This document shows, piece by piece, positions 1 through 11,216 of a DNA stretch of 64,000 nucleotides. Position 1 is the first letter of the stretch. Each line of letters starts with the position of its first letter. The DNA is taken from assembly GCA_963680875.1 (NCBI GenBank), contig OY804575.1:30966494-31030493 (forward strand), read 5' to 3'. This DNA is from Bathymodiolus brooksi. Its lineage: Eukaryota; Mollusca; Bivalvia; Mytilida; Modiolidae. The notes beneath the pieces were generated by a model. That model had not been told where the DNA came from, ran no database searches, and was given only the letters and a program-made list of their open reading frames with translations. Both the position numbers and the translations under genes were made by a program.

Positions 1-780
1 AACCACTGATACACATTAAACACACATTTATAACACTGATAAACATTCAAAACAATAATAAACCACTGATACACATTAAACACACATCTATACCACTGAT
101 AAACATTAAAAACAATTACAAATCACTGACATACATTAACCACACATCTATAACACTGATAAACATTAAAAACAATTATGAACCACTGATATACATTAAA
201 CACACATTTATAACACTGATAAACATTAAAAACAATAATAAACCACTGATACACATTCAACACACATCTATGCCACTGATAAACATTAAAAACAATTACA
301 AACCACTGACATACATTAACCACACATCTATAACACTGATAAACATTAAAAACAATTATGAACCACTGATACACATTAAAAACACATCTATAACACTGAT
401 AAACATTAAAAACAATTATGAACCACTGATACACACTAAGCACACATCTACAACACTGATAACATTAATAACAATGATAGGCCACTGATACACATTAATC
501 ACGCATCTATAACACTGATAAACATTAAAAACAATTATGAACCACTGATACACACTAAGGACATATCTACAACACTGATAACATTAATAACAATGATAGG
601 CCACTGATACACATTAATCACGCATCTATAACACTGATACACATTAAAACCAATTATGAATCACTGATATACACTAAACACACATCTACAACAGTGATGA
701 ACATTAAAAACAATTATGAATCACTGATATACATTAAACACAAATCTATAACACTGATAAACATTTAAAACAATTATAAA
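1..780. repeat. 60-bp minisatellite array
   Basis: About 13 copies of a 60-bp unit run in register to the window edge, so the left end is not seen. Each unit is itself a dimer of two related halves of about 30 bp, both built on CACTGATAMACATTAAA. Because 60 is a multiple of three, the minus strand stays open over about 106 codons as a 20-residue repeat; this is a consequence of the array and not evidence for a gene. A two-copy relative lies at 40975-41102, in the matching place beside the paralogous block. Confidence 0.95.
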
Positions 781-1745
781 GCACAAAATGATGACTTCAA
801 CTTCAACTTTAGGAACCCTTGGTTTAGTAGTTTCCTTGTTAGCAAGAAACCTCTTTCAAGGAAATTATGATAGGTACCACAAGCCCTGTAATATTGTATC
901 AACTGAAAGGGATATACTCCATATGTAGGTACTGATGGAATGTTGCTAAATATAAAGGAAAGTTAATAATCGGAAGAATAAAATCATCTGTTTTGTCGTA
1001 GGGTTTCGTTCTTAACCGGACCTCATTGTCAATTTATATGTGTGTGTCAACATATACATCTGACCTTATTGTATATGTGGCATACCTTATTTGAAGCTCA
1101 ATGAGATAGATGCGATGCAAATAATCACTCACAAAACTTAGAATTATTTACTGAAACGAGAAATCAAAGGATCGGGTTAGCTTCTTTTCGCTTCATTGAT
1201 AATCCCGTGCTTGAGGTCTGTCTTATACGAATAAAGAAATATGCTGGCGAGAATAGAAACACAATTTGGTACACATATGAATGCCGACTGTCTGTTAATT
1301 AAAAATTTGAGCATTTTGATAATATTAATTTCAGAGACCTTTTTGAAAGAATGTTTTTTCCGCAAAAAATGTATTTCCTTTTCTAAGCAAGGTATTTGGA
1401 TCTACGTTGGCCATTATTTTCTATGAAGCACAGGAAAACTTATTATATTACTCAGTAATTTAGCTTAGAGTAAGGAATAGTTGTGTAGAGGGTAGAGAAG
1501 TCAAATTATTTAATGTTATTTCATGTGGAGATGGACCTTAATGTACTGTAACTTATCTTTAGGTTTTTCAGAATCTAAGTTTCGATTCTCGAACACATGA
1601 CTAAGTACTTTCCAAGATAAGGGTAGACACATGTTCACACATTCCCTATAATAGAAGGTGTTGAAGTAGGGTATCAATCAAGACACAGGCCATAAGCTGT
1701 AGACTATTGATAGTGTACAACTTGTTCTATACACTACTAACTTAC
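781..1745. repeat. Non-coding repeat, block P copy 1
   Basis: No exon is seen. The sequence matches 41100-42066 over its whole length with scattered substitutions, so it is part of a segmental duplication of locus 1 and locus 2. The first 330 bp also resemble dispersed sequence at 3790-4110, 15330-15640 and 45530-45840. Confidence 0.7.
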
Positions 1746-1877
1746 GCGTATCACATCTTCGGCCTTTCCATCCTGGTAAGCAGTTAGTACAGCCGCCATT
1801 CAATCTGCTGCAATTGTTTCCTTCACATTTCCCACACTTTGTCAAACATCTCGGCCCATAATATCCAGTATTACATT
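1746..1877 (-). CDS. EGF-like exon (type C), locus 1
   Basis: A 132-bp open exon with a TAG acceptor and a GTAAGT donor, phase 1 on both sides. It encodes one MEGF-type EGF-like unit that starts ECNTGYYGPRC and ends PGWKGRRC, with the regular cysteines and the Gly-Trp/Tyr-x-Gly turn before the last cysteine. Such units form extracellular rods that bind ligands or partners. It is the most 3' recognised exon of locus 1 inside the window; the gene may continue to the left of the minisatellite. Its paralog at 42073-42204 carries a stop codon, so this copy is the better preserved. The final gene structure is not known. Confidence 0.72.
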
Positions 1878-1889
1878 CTACAAATCATA

Positions 1890-2100
1890 GTAGCATAATC
1901 CAGGAACCACAGAAGGAGTATGATGCAAATTCGACACTAACGTGTGCATTGTGATTACAGAGATTGCGTAATACACAGAAATACCACACTGTTGGAACAC
2001 TTCCAAAACCCAATATAAGATCGATATGCCTTACACATATACATGATCGCACACATTCCTGGCTTGGTGCGAACATTTCAATAAAGAGTGACGAGGGTTA
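1890..2100 (-). pseudogene. F5/8C C-half remnant with minisatellite core
   Basis: On the minus strand the residues CICVRHIDL match the start of the C-half exons at 10.0-13.8 kb. The reading then runs into sequence resembling the core of the 47-bp minisatellite (about 1980-2010) and no longer matches the domain; the conserved end (ITC..Y.GRYVV, then CEVEVYG plus a GTAAGA donor) is absent. The paralog at 42215-42480 keeps about 23 bp more. I read it as a broken exon, although a recruited new exon end cannot be excluded. Confidence 0.45.
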
Positions 2101-2704
2101 AATCAGTTTTATATGTCCAATCCACCCCTCTTATTAACATGATGCGGTCATGCAAGTGTTCTCCGTGTGAGTAAAGTGTCAATACTCGCATATAGCAGTG
2201 TTGCTATGACAAACGTTCAATTCATGAACTTATACATAGAACATTTAATCTTCGTGACACAGACGTTGGCATATGTATAATATTAGTTTTATCAAAGATA
2301 TCATCCGAATATTTTTTTTTGAAAGATAAGATTAGAGAACTCTTGATATACTAGTTGAATTCGTTAAATAAAATGTGATCGAGTGGAAAAGACATGAGTA
2401 TGGTGTTTATAAAGAAGATATCAAGACTTGCTAACTGTTTTTGTTATTCACTACCTTGTTTTTATACATTAGTATATATGAATTCTAAGCTTAGTTTAAA
2501 TCCACACTCAATACTCTTTCTCATTTTACATTGATCTGTCATAAATCTTTGAAGTCATCATCAGATAAAAACTTTTTAGAATATATATGGAACTGTTAAT
2601 ATCATGCTATCTATTTATGTATTTCTTAATTCACAAAATACATTTTTGTGTTATTTCTTGAGAAGAAAATATACCATTAATATATCGAATACAAAATTTA
2701 ATAC

Positions 2705-2839
2705 CTTGATTACATTTGTCACCCTTCCATCCAGGTCTACAGTCGTATTTACATACACCAGATACTGGGTTACAAGTGTTGTGTTCACAATTACTGCATG
2801 TTTCACTGCAGTTGTTTCCATAACTTCCCCGATAACATG
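2705..2839 (-). CDS. EGF-like exon (type B), locus 1
   Basis: A 135-bp open exon, phase 1-1, with acceptor ATTAG and donor GTATTA. It encodes one EGF-like unit beginning ACYRGSYGNNC (the first Ala codon is split by the intron) and ending PGWKGDKCNQ. The same exon type recurs at 10875, 12067, 13261, 14456, 39373 and 44446. The paralog at 44446-44581 has a fifth G in a run of four and is frameshifted. The pyrimidine-rich tract before the acceptor reads as hydrophobic residues but contains a TGA here, which argues for an internal exon. Confidence 0.7.
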
Positions 2840-3119
2840 CTAATCATCCCAAAAATAAGACAGAAAACAAACTTAATACTGGTAAAAACTATTGTTTTAT
2901 AAACAAATTAATTATTAGTCCCGAGGATATCTCCGTCATGGTTTATTAGATAAATCTATAACTGTTTAAAGGTTTACAGTTCCTAAATAATGTAAAAGAA
3001 AGTTCATAATAGGAATTATTAGTCCCGAGGATATCCCCATCTAGTAGTCAGTGTTTCGGCACTCACATGGTTTATTAGATAAATCTATAACTGTTTAAAA
3101 GTTTACAGTTCCTAAATAA

Positions 3120-3440
3120 TGTTATCATGGTTCGTCTCCGTCATGCATAGGTGATCTTGGCCTATTTTGGCTATCCTGTTTTGGCCCTTTTGTTGTTCTT
3201 CCTTCCAAAGACTTGTTTAACCATTTAGCTTTCCAATCTTTTGTTCTTGAACGTACCTGATCAAGGTTATTCGAGATAAGTGTCGTGGGCACTGCATTTG
3301 ATATCTACCTTTTATTAATATCATTTAATCGATATCACTACTGGTGGACTAGTAGTCACCGAATGTATCAGCCGTCCAGTAGTCGAGTAGTCAGAGTTTT
3401 GACACTAACGTGGTTCATGAGATATATTTATCGCTAAAAT
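3120..3440. repeat. Dispersed repeat family A
   Basis: Recognised by GTACCTGATCAAGGTTATTC, a following TGATATCTACCTTTTATTA and a CTACTGGTGGACTAGTAG motif. Other + copies lie at 14745-15010, 26400-26634 joined to 27419-27560, 27640-27790 and 44865-45180, with partial ones at 4120-4290, 15680-15850 and 45890-46030. Minus-oriented relatives lie at 25350-25560, 25640-25790, 55150-55330 and 55450-55620. No coding capacity is seen. Confidence 0.75.
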
Positions 3441-4120
3441 ATAACAACAGTTACTAAATAATGGACGAAGAGTCTAAAGATACCAAACGAGTAATCAAAA
3501 TCCGCATATCGAAGAACAGAAAACACAATGATCAAAAGAAAAAGTACAAAAAGACAAACATCGATCTACAAAACATACACATAACACTAAAGATCGAGTA
3601 ACACGAAACCGGTGGTTAGGAAGTGTAGGTAGTTCCTGCTCCACTTGTTAAATTAGCTAAAAATCCGGTGATAAGTCATGAATGAGGAAATGACCGGGAA
3701 GTGTTTACGATAAATGGAATATATCCGTGGTCATTCGGACACGTATATTCCATAATGGTTAACCAAATCCTGATGGCTCCGTAAAACTTTCGATGTGATG
3801 ACTTCAACTTAACCAAGAGGAGCCCTTGGTTTAGTAGCTTCGTTTTTAGCAGCAACACTCTATCAGGGGAATCCTGATATAAACCACAACCTCTGGAATA
3901 TCGTATCAACTGAGATATATATACTATATATGCAGGAATGTTGCTACATCTAAATGGAAAGTTCCCAATGGGAAAATTTAAATCATCTATTTTGTCGTAA
4001 ATTCCGGGATGTAAGTCAAGGTATGAAGTAGACCTATCTGTGGTATCCTTTATTTCAAATTCAATGGGATAGATGCGATCAACGAAATTATTAATAAATT
4101 TACCTTTCGCATCCCTCGGG
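3440..4120. repeat. Dispersed repeat family M
   Basis: The sequence is shared with 15010-15660 and 45180-45850, and in part with 49960-50330 and 61360-61530 (same orientation) and with 23925-24165 and 52930-53165 (opposite orientation). On the minus strand it gives an open frame of about 75 codons that is not kept intact between copies. I recognise no protein and treat it as a mobile-element relic. Confidence 0.65.
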
Positions 4121-4734
4121 CATAGTTGATCTTAGTGATTTTGCTTATTCTGTTTAGAACCTTTTATTGTTCTAGCTTCAACCAATATATTTTTAATTAT
4201 CTGGCTTTCGAATCGTTTGATTTTGAGTGTAGCTGGTGAATGATATTCCAGAAACGTGTCGCCTGCACTAAGTTGGATATCTAAGTTTTATTTCTAAATT
4301 AATGTATGTACCTTGATGTTTTTGTGTACTTCTGCACGATAAAACAAATGCAATCCTGTTCGGTAAATGAAGGAAAGTCAGAATGTTCCAAGACGTGATT
4401 AAAAGGCACGAATCAATAGAAAACGACGAAGCACAGCATTTGGTTTTGCTACCTCTCCGCTAAGCACATATCATTAAGGAGTAAGAGCAAAGATAAGATG
4501 GCTCCGAATCAGGATAATGTGTCAGTGTGAAGCGACATGTCTACGGCTGACTATTTTTCAGTAAATCAGCACTACAAAACCACCTAAGTGTGCTGGTCTA
4601 CTACAAGACAGATATAATCATCATTTTATCGAAATGTAAATCGTTCTCACTATCATATAGTTGAAACAACCAGCAACCACTCACTTAAGGGAATACAATA
4701 CAGTATCAAGGGTAGATACTTACTTTGCCGAATA

Positions 4735-4963
4735 CCGCATGTTGTTTTCGCCATGTCGCGGTAACGAGCGCGACATTTTCGAGATTGCGCTTGACGGAAC
4801 GTCTCTATTTCGCGGAAGTTGCATCGACGTCATAAAAAGCCGATTGCGTAAAAATATGAAAGCACCTGCTTCAAGCCGAATAATGCCGTTTTTAAAAGAA
4901 GGAGAAATAAATAATTTGATGATGAATTTTGAGAAAAACAAATTATTTGGCCAGGAAGTTTGA
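4735..4963 (+). other. Short open frame inside the TTAA element
   Basis: An open frame covers the left part of the transposon and encodes roughly 75 residues from MLFSPCRGNERDIFEI to a TGA at 4961-4963. An earlier ATG at 4661 lies outside the element. The codon content is less AT-rich than the surroundings and the frame contains a plausible basic stretch (SRLRKNMK), but I recognise no family and no transposase motif. It may be a relic of an element-borne protein or chance. Confidence 0.25.
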
Positions 4964-4999
4964 AAAATAAAATCTGAAAGAGGACTTTTATTTTGTGTC

Positions 5000-5265
5000 C
5001 TTACTCCGGCATTTCATTTCTCTCCGTGATCTCCTTTCTCAAACCCCTTTGTCCCTGTGTTCCTTGTCATGGCGACCGGTTTTAGTAGTAGAGAGAACCA
5101 CCGACCATGGGCAAGCAACTGGTAAACTTTATCACTTGCGGCTGCGAGTCGAGTGCACCCTTGTTTGTAATTTACAAAACCGGGCGCGAACCCACGCCGT
5201 ATTGGTGATAGGCTTGTCTGAGTTGCTAGATCCAGCGACCTAACTCATTGAGCCACCCTGGCCCC
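5000..5265 (-). mobile_element. tRNA-derived SINE
   Basis: Read on the minus strand from 5265 the element begins with a tRNA-like head. It has an A box TGGCTCAATGAG at 5255-5244 and a near-perfect B box GGGTTCGCGCCC at 5193-5182, the spacing expected of an RNA polymerase III promoter. The rest, down to about 5000, is an unrelated body. A truncated relative with the same A-box region lies at 35670-35760 on the + strand. It is nested in the TTAA transposon and so is younger than it. Confidence 0.75.
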
Positions 5266-7623
5266 AAATACTATAAGACGACAATACTCTGAGGACAAAT
5301 ACTTCCGATCACTTCCTGCAATTTTCATCTTTTCGTCACAAAAATATGCCTCGCCTCGTCTAACGAAAGGATGATGAATGCTATCGTCTTTTAATCCCAC
5401 AGATTTGCGTTTTTTTTGTTACTGTAGGACAATGAAAATAAATTAGACATTTATTGCTTGTTCTCCTTTCGCCTCGAAAATAATCAATCTCAAATTTCTT
5501 TTCGTTATAAAGTCGTAAAGGTATCTTTAAAAGGCGTATACATACGCTTCATAGAATTCATTTATTGGTGAGAATATTATATAATTTTCTGTCATGCAGA
5601 CTAAAGTTTACGCCCGTTTATCCCACTAGAGCCCAAAATAACGAACAGATGCAAAGGAGAAAATAGAGAGACATCGATATTGGTGAGCCTGATAGTGAGG
5701 TCGCTTGTGTGTGAGTCGAGAAGAAGAATATAGCCGTTCTCTTTCATTTATATTTCGTGACAAAAACCGCCGTAAACTGTCGGTCTGCCGTCTCGAAAAA
5801 TTGGAAATGTGAGATGCACAATCTAGCCATCTTGGTCAAGTTATTCACATTTTGTTCTGGCGAACAACTTCAAGACAAACGCACCAGATTAGGTTAGTTT
5901 ATACAACGGATAACTTTTCAAACGACTGGGTCCATATATAACGCATTCTCCGTTGCGTTGACCTTTCATCCAATCCAAGGAAAATGGCGGAAAAGACTCC
6001 ATGACGCTTCTACCTATTAAAATACATTGTAGGGTAATTTGGCGCCGAAATTGACGATGTCTAGGTTTGTTATGAAAAATGCACGGTTTTCGTTCTGTAG
6101 CTAAAAAACAAACACATGCACCCCCTTACTTTTTGTTAAAATTCTAAATAAAATCATTGCGAGAATATCATGACAAAATATTAAGAAAATATCAATTGCC
6201 ATTTTTTTTCTACATGCAAATTTATTCATGAAGAAACCACTAAATAATCCATATTCCACAAATAAGTAGAATTCTTGGACTACTTAATCTATTATTGGCA
6301 ATGTACATGTTCATCATCTTTGAACGAAATTATCATAGGAAGCTATTGCAAAAAACCGGATGCAATTATCTTTTACCGTTTTGAAATTGTGATATTTTCT
6401 TTACCGCTATAAAAATCCGTATTTTAAAAAGTTGTCGAAAAATGGTCGAAATTCAATCGTAAATATCTCGAAAACTAAGTCACGAAGGTTCATTTTTCTT
6501 TGCATATTTGGAAAGAGCATGTCGAAATTGACCAAATCACGAATGTTCATGAAAAAATCGATTGGCAATCCCTACTTTATCGTATTCCCTTAAGATATGA
6601 ATGATTGTTCTGTAGAATCCTTTATCACAGGTTGATTAGGTAAATGCAATCTCTAGAGTCATTTAACTGTGAATTCTGGAATGATGGAACACCTTCTAGG
6701 TAAAAGGAGGTGAATGTAAATAATTGAGCTACTTTTTCCCTAATGTTGTAGTGTAGGAGAAAATGAATGAAGAATGCGTCTTACGACAAACAGGTCAGCT
6801 AAATGGGGAGCACATCTAGTACCTATAGGAATGATTGGAATATATTAATTAATAGTTGTGTCAGAACTAGTAATTTAATGGCTGCCTTATTATTCACATC
6901 TATTGAATTGTCACTAATATATGATGATCAACACAGACGGACTCTTTAGACTTTATATGAATGAAAAAGTTCTACAAATTAGTTGTATATTTATACAACA
7001 CCTTGATTGTGAGGAATTATATGTGATCCTTCATAGTCTTCGGTGAATTTCGGAGATATAGATACATATTCAATGGCTATAGAAGCGCTAAATATTTCAT
7101 TGCACGATCATTGTGCCTCCTTCATGCAATTCGGCGATATCAAGTACTTAATTCTCTTCATATCATCAACAAGAACAACAATCATGAAAATGTCAAATAT
7201 GCAGCGACCAACATCGTCAATAAGATGACTATTGTAGAAAATCTGAATGGTTTTGGGACAAAAAGCTTTACGAATTTGTTTATTCTATATGCGTCCGAGT
7301 TTCGGCATATGCCTAGAGGAATGTGATCAATTTACTGTATCATGCAACTTACCACCGTATAAAATAAAAAAAAAATAACACTATTCATTTCTATGATAAA
7401 TATGCTTATTCTGTTTCAGCTGATGTATTAACAGCATGTCGGAATCTGATAGACATCATTTATTTTTGGTTAAATTTACGATTCGATTGCATACTTTAAA
7501 TCAAATATGATTTCCCAAATTTTGGCGTTGAACACTGAAAAATTAAACATAGACTATATAAATTTTCAAAATAATGTGCATTAAATTAATATTGGTACCT
7601 TGTATGACAACAAATAAACTTAC

Positions 7624-7755
7624 GGTTCAAGCATCTTTTTCCTTGGTATCCAGGTGCACACACACAATTACCGGTCCTTTTGTCACAAGTGTTGTCAATG
7701 CAGTGTGCAGAACAGTCATAGGCACATCTATGTCCATATCTTCCCGAGATGCAAT
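7624..7755 (-). CDS. EGF-like exon (type A), locus 1 distal copy
   Basis: A 132-bp open exon, phase 1-1, acceptor GATAG, donor GTAAGT. It encodes an EGF-like unit beginning DCISGRYGHRC and ending APGYQGKRC, with the cysteine spacing of MEGF/SREC-type repeats. Paralogs at 17280-17411 and 46319-46450 are also open, so this exon type is under better preservation than most others here. It lies downstream, in transcription order, of the C-half F5/8C exon at 10022-10219, just as 17280 lies downstream of 20031. Confidence 0.72.
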
Positions 7756-7933
7756 CTATCAAAAGATAAACTTTCTATATATTTGTTTGACAGCTAATTA
7801 CAATTCTAATAAAATTGACTAATTTGCCTCTTCTTTATTACATTATAATCAATGCCTAAAAATGCCTATCGCAGTTTGCTTGATAGGAAGAGAAATATAT
7901 ATTTGAGAATCACCAGGCCTTGTATCTCTTATA

Positions 7934-8086
7934 GGATTAAACACTGTTTTTTAGGAAATTATCTATGTATAAACTCCGGCAGCTCACTCATAAACTGAAT
8001 ATAGTCCTAAGGACTTTATGTAAAGTTTGTGAGTGAGTGCCGGAGTTTATACATACATAATTGCCTAAAAACACAGTGTTTAATCC
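7934..8086. mobile_element. Foldback (MITE-like) element, copy 1
   Basis: The two arms of about 63 bp are near-perfect inverted repeats. They start GGATTAAACACTGT and carry TATGTATAAACTCCGGCA, around a short AT-rich loop. The same hairpin occurs at 17596-17748 in the duplicated block. No coding sequence. Target-site duplication is unclear. Confidence 0.8.
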
Positions 8087-10021
8087 TTATTATTTTTATA
8101 ATTCTTTTTCTTGGAGATCGTGTTTGCTTTCGACGCTAAATACTATTAAAGCAATACCCGAGGAGAGCCTCAAACAATGGACATACAATACACATACGAT
8201 TGTAAACTGAAAAAAGTCCGCGAAATGTTATTGACGACTTTGGAACATAGCCAACATGACGTCATTGACTTTCAGTTTGAAACGTAAAGATTAGACGTTA
8301 TTTGGCTTCGTGTACGCTTCAAGTTTGATACAATTTAACTAAGATAAGTTTTCAAGGTAAGCTTTTTAATTATTTTTGTGCATTGTTGTAAGTATGACAT
8401 GTAGGATTTTCCATTTTGAAGATGGCAGATCCTTCCAGCAGAACCCCCTAGTATCATTGCTCGTAGATTTATACGTGTGGAATGACCGGGGGAAAAAGTA
8501 GTCTGGCAAACGGAAATATTGATTGATAAATTCCTTTCGAGTGACGTAGAATAAGTGACGATATCCAATCGGATTACGAGTTATTGATAAATTCTAGTAA
8601 GAATAGAATTATTACCTAGTAAAGACTATGTAGAAGATTTATTGATGTAATGCTTATTGTTAAATTTTGATGTCATAGGACTTAGAACCATTTATTAGAC
8701 ATTGGGATATTCATTAAAATACTATTTAATCTTCATACATCTCTATGCTGTTTCATGCCATATACGATCCTATTATTTTTAATTTAATTTACCCATTACA
8801 TATGCAAGTGTAAGTGTATAATATTACAAAGAAATACAATTTAAATTTAGTATCTTTCTTTTGTAGGCCAGTACACAGGTAAATGTGATCCTAGGAGGTG
8901 TACAACAGCTATACAAAAGTAAATTAAAAAGTGCAATTATAGAATTATATAACTTTAGTCTTTTGATGAGGTCAATGTTTGCTTTTATCGACAAGAAAAA
9001 AGTATATTGTGTGAGGACGAAGTCCGAGGCCAATATGCTTTCATCGCTCGATAAAACATGCATTGACCAATGTAAGAAAAGGTTACGTTGTTTTAATATG
9101 AAATCATATTATTTAAAAGGTTTAATTTGAAAATTCATGATAGCATTCATATTCAATAGAAGAAAAATGTAATACAAAAGTACCATTAAATTTACAACAT
9201 TTATAAAGCCTCAGTAAATGTGGCTCTATTAGCATTGTATGATACAACATTCACCAAAAGGTCATTGACATTTATTTTTAAGTCGCAAATCGGATGCCGT
9301 ATTTCTTTATGTCAACAATGATGTTAACCGAAGTGTGGAGGAAAATTCGATTTTGGTCGAATTTCAGACAAGTATCAAATAAAAAATTAGGTCCGTGTTG
9401 CTCATCGTTTAAGATTTCTGTGTTGGTTTTTATATTTTATTTATTTGTCTTTCGTCCTGTGTCTTGTGTTTATTTAGTGATTTAAGGTTAATACATATCT
9501 ATTTGTAGTAAGACACAGTTTATATACGTTTTATAATTAAATCATGTGACATGAATTGACACATTACAAAGTCATAAGACACAGGAAGAAGACAACTAAA
9601 GGAAAAAAAAACCACACACAATACAGAAAACTCAAAAGATCAGCAGCAGAAAAATGTTGGACATCATTATACACAAACATAAACTAAAAATAATAAGACA
9701 AGAGCCCTCCTACAAACAACTGGAGGTAAAGACGAACCGAACATCGTATCGGACATCACAGCACGGAACTGAGCACGTAAAGGGACATTATAAGACAACA
9801 TAGAAAACTAAATAATTGAGCACCACTGATTCACACCAAGAAAACCGGGAGTGAGCTCAGTAACTAGGGAAGGGTAAGGAGTTATTGTCTCTTATAAGAC
9901 ATCCGCCATGTTTGTAATATAGCATATGATATTATAATAAACTATTTTCTTTTGTCATATTTAAGTTTGAAAAAGAAAAAAGATTTCACACATTTAATAA
10001 ACAGTGAGTATTAAATCTTAC

Positions 10022-10219
10022 CATACACTTCAACCTCACAAGGTTCTAGGATAACCTCCTTTCGCTTGTGCCGTTTATTATAAATCACCACATATCGTCC
10101 AGCATAGTTGCATGTTATATTCTGTAGTGTGCTGGGACGACCTGCTTGTTGGTCATGAAAACACATCGTATATACAGAGGCAAGATCGATATCCCTTACA
10201 CATATACATGGCCGCTCAC
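10022..10219 (-). CDS. F5/8C C-half exon, array unit 1
   Basis: A 198-bp open exon ending with a GTAAGA donor. The protein ends NITCNYAGRYVVIYN...CEVEVYG, the usual last strands of a fucolectin-like F5/8C domain, with the cysteine pair ITC/CEV. The start is placed at GTGAGCGG (phase 1) by alignment with 20246 and 48792; the acceptor there (GGAAG) is weak. It is 18 bp shorter than those exons and its first third is divergent (CICVRDIDLASVYTMC). No N-half exon precedes it within the array, so it cannot form a complete F5/8C domain alone. A stop precedes the exon upstream (TGA in place of AGA of unit 2). Confidence 0.55.
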
Positions 10220-10874
10220 CTTCCTTGCTTGGTGCAGACACTTCAATAAAGAGTGACGGGGTAAAACTGTTTTTATATATCCAATCCTTCACTCATAGTA
10301 ACATGATGCGGTCATGCATTTGAGTAAAATGTCAATACTCATATATAACTGGGCGAGCAGCGTTACCATGACAAACGCCCAAATTCTTGACCTATATACA
10401 TAGGATATAATCTTCGTGACACAGACGTTGGCATATGCATAATATTAGTTTTATTAAAGAGAGCTGATACCATATTTCGTCATCTGTAAGCAAGTGACAG
10501 AATACATTTCAACATGTTGTTGATATCATCCGAATTTTTTTTTAAGATAAGATTAGAGAATTCTTGATATACTAATTGAATTCGTTAAATAAAATGTGAT
10601 CGAGTGGAAAAGAAATGAGTGTGGGGTAAAGAATATATCAAGACTTGCTAACTGTTTGTTATTTACTACATTGTTTTTATACATTAGTACACACTCAATA
10701 CTTTTTCTGATTTTACATTGATATGTCATAAATCTTTGAATTCATCATCAGATAAAAACACCTTTTGGAAGATATACTGAAACTGTTAATATCATGCTAT
10801 TTGTTTGCGTGTTGTTTAAATTATTTCTTGTGAATAAAAAATACCATTAATTTATTACATACAATATGCTATAC

Positions 10875-11009
10875 CTTGGTTACATTTGTCACCTTTCCAA
10901 CCAGGTTTACAACCGTACTGACATTTACCAGATACCAAGGAACAAGCTTGATGTTCACAATTACTGCATGTTTCATTGCAGTTATTTCCGTAACTTCCTT
11001 GAGAACATG
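10875..11009 (-). CDS. EGF-like exon (type B), array unit 1
   Basis: A 135-bp open exon, phase 1-1, donor GTATAG, encoding ACSQGSYGNNCNETCSNC...PGWKGDKCNQ. The frame stays open upstream to an ATG at 11109 with a strongly hydrophobic run (ISLFSVLFLGLLAC), so this copy alone could be read as a first exon with signal peptide. The other array copies have TGA at that place (TTA in this one), and the hydrophobic run is simply the translated pyrimidine tract before the ATTAG acceptor, so I prefer an internal exon. Confidence 0.68.
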
Positions 11010-11216
11010 CTAATAATCCCAAAAATAATACAGAAAACAAACTTATTACTGGTAAAAACTGTTGTTTTATAAACAAAATAATTATTAGTCCCGAGGATAT
11101 CTCCGTCATGGTTTATTATTATATGATAATATAATAAACTATTTTCTTTTGTCATATTTAATTTTGAAAAAGAAAAGATTTCACACATTTAATAAACAGT
11201 GAGTATTAAATCTTAC

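Larger units (their letters stand above)
2290..4684. repeat. Segmental block Q, copy 1
   Basis: This block is collinear with 44030-46030; its part from about 2880 on also matches 14650-16245. It holds one EGF exon (2705-2839). It also holds two near-identical stretches of about 95 bp (from about 2918 and from about 3018) beginning with AGTCCCGAGGATATC, and two dispersed repeat families at 3120-3440 and 3440-4120. It ends at the TTAA target of the transposon at 4689. Confidence 0.75.
4689..6589. mobile_element. 1.9-kb TTAA-flanked DNA transposon, non-autonomous
   Basis: The 1901-bp insert sits between two TTAA copies (4685-4688 and 6590-6593). Its ends are inverted repeats: GGGAATACAATACAGTA on the left against GGGAATACGATAAAGTA on the right (15 of 17 identical). 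The paralogous block at 16.25 kb has a single TTAA (16246-16249) with the same flanks, which is a clean empty site. TTAA duplication is typical of piggyBac and Kolobok; ends starting with purines would fit Kolobok better, but no transposase is seen. A tRNA-derived SINE (5000-5265) lies inside it. Confidence 0.85.
6594..9990. repeat. Segmental block R, copy 1
   Basis: Collinear with 16250-20000 and, from about 7246, with 46030-47700. It contains the type A EGF exon (7624-7755) and the foldback at 7934-8086; outside these I see no coding sequence. The third copy lacks about 685 bp (7931-8612 here), including the foldback. Confidence 0.8.

Noticed and set aside
123..488. Overlapping open frames of 70-106 codons on both strands in the first 500 bp
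   Set aside because: They follow from the 60-bp period being divisible by three; the repeats encode no plausible domain.
3676..3909. Minus-strand frame of 77 codons, with a relative at 15245-15505
   Set aside because: It lies in dispersed repeat family M and the frame is not kept between copies.
5160..5265. A functional tRNA gene
   Set aside because: A and B boxes are present but the acceptor stem does not pair and an unrelated body follows, as in a SINE.
8940..9060. GATGAGGTC...GACGAAGTCC resembling a hammerhead ribozyme core, repeated in blocks R1-R3
   Set aside because: The invariant CUGAUGA and GAAA boxes are not present in the right order, and the stems do not pair.
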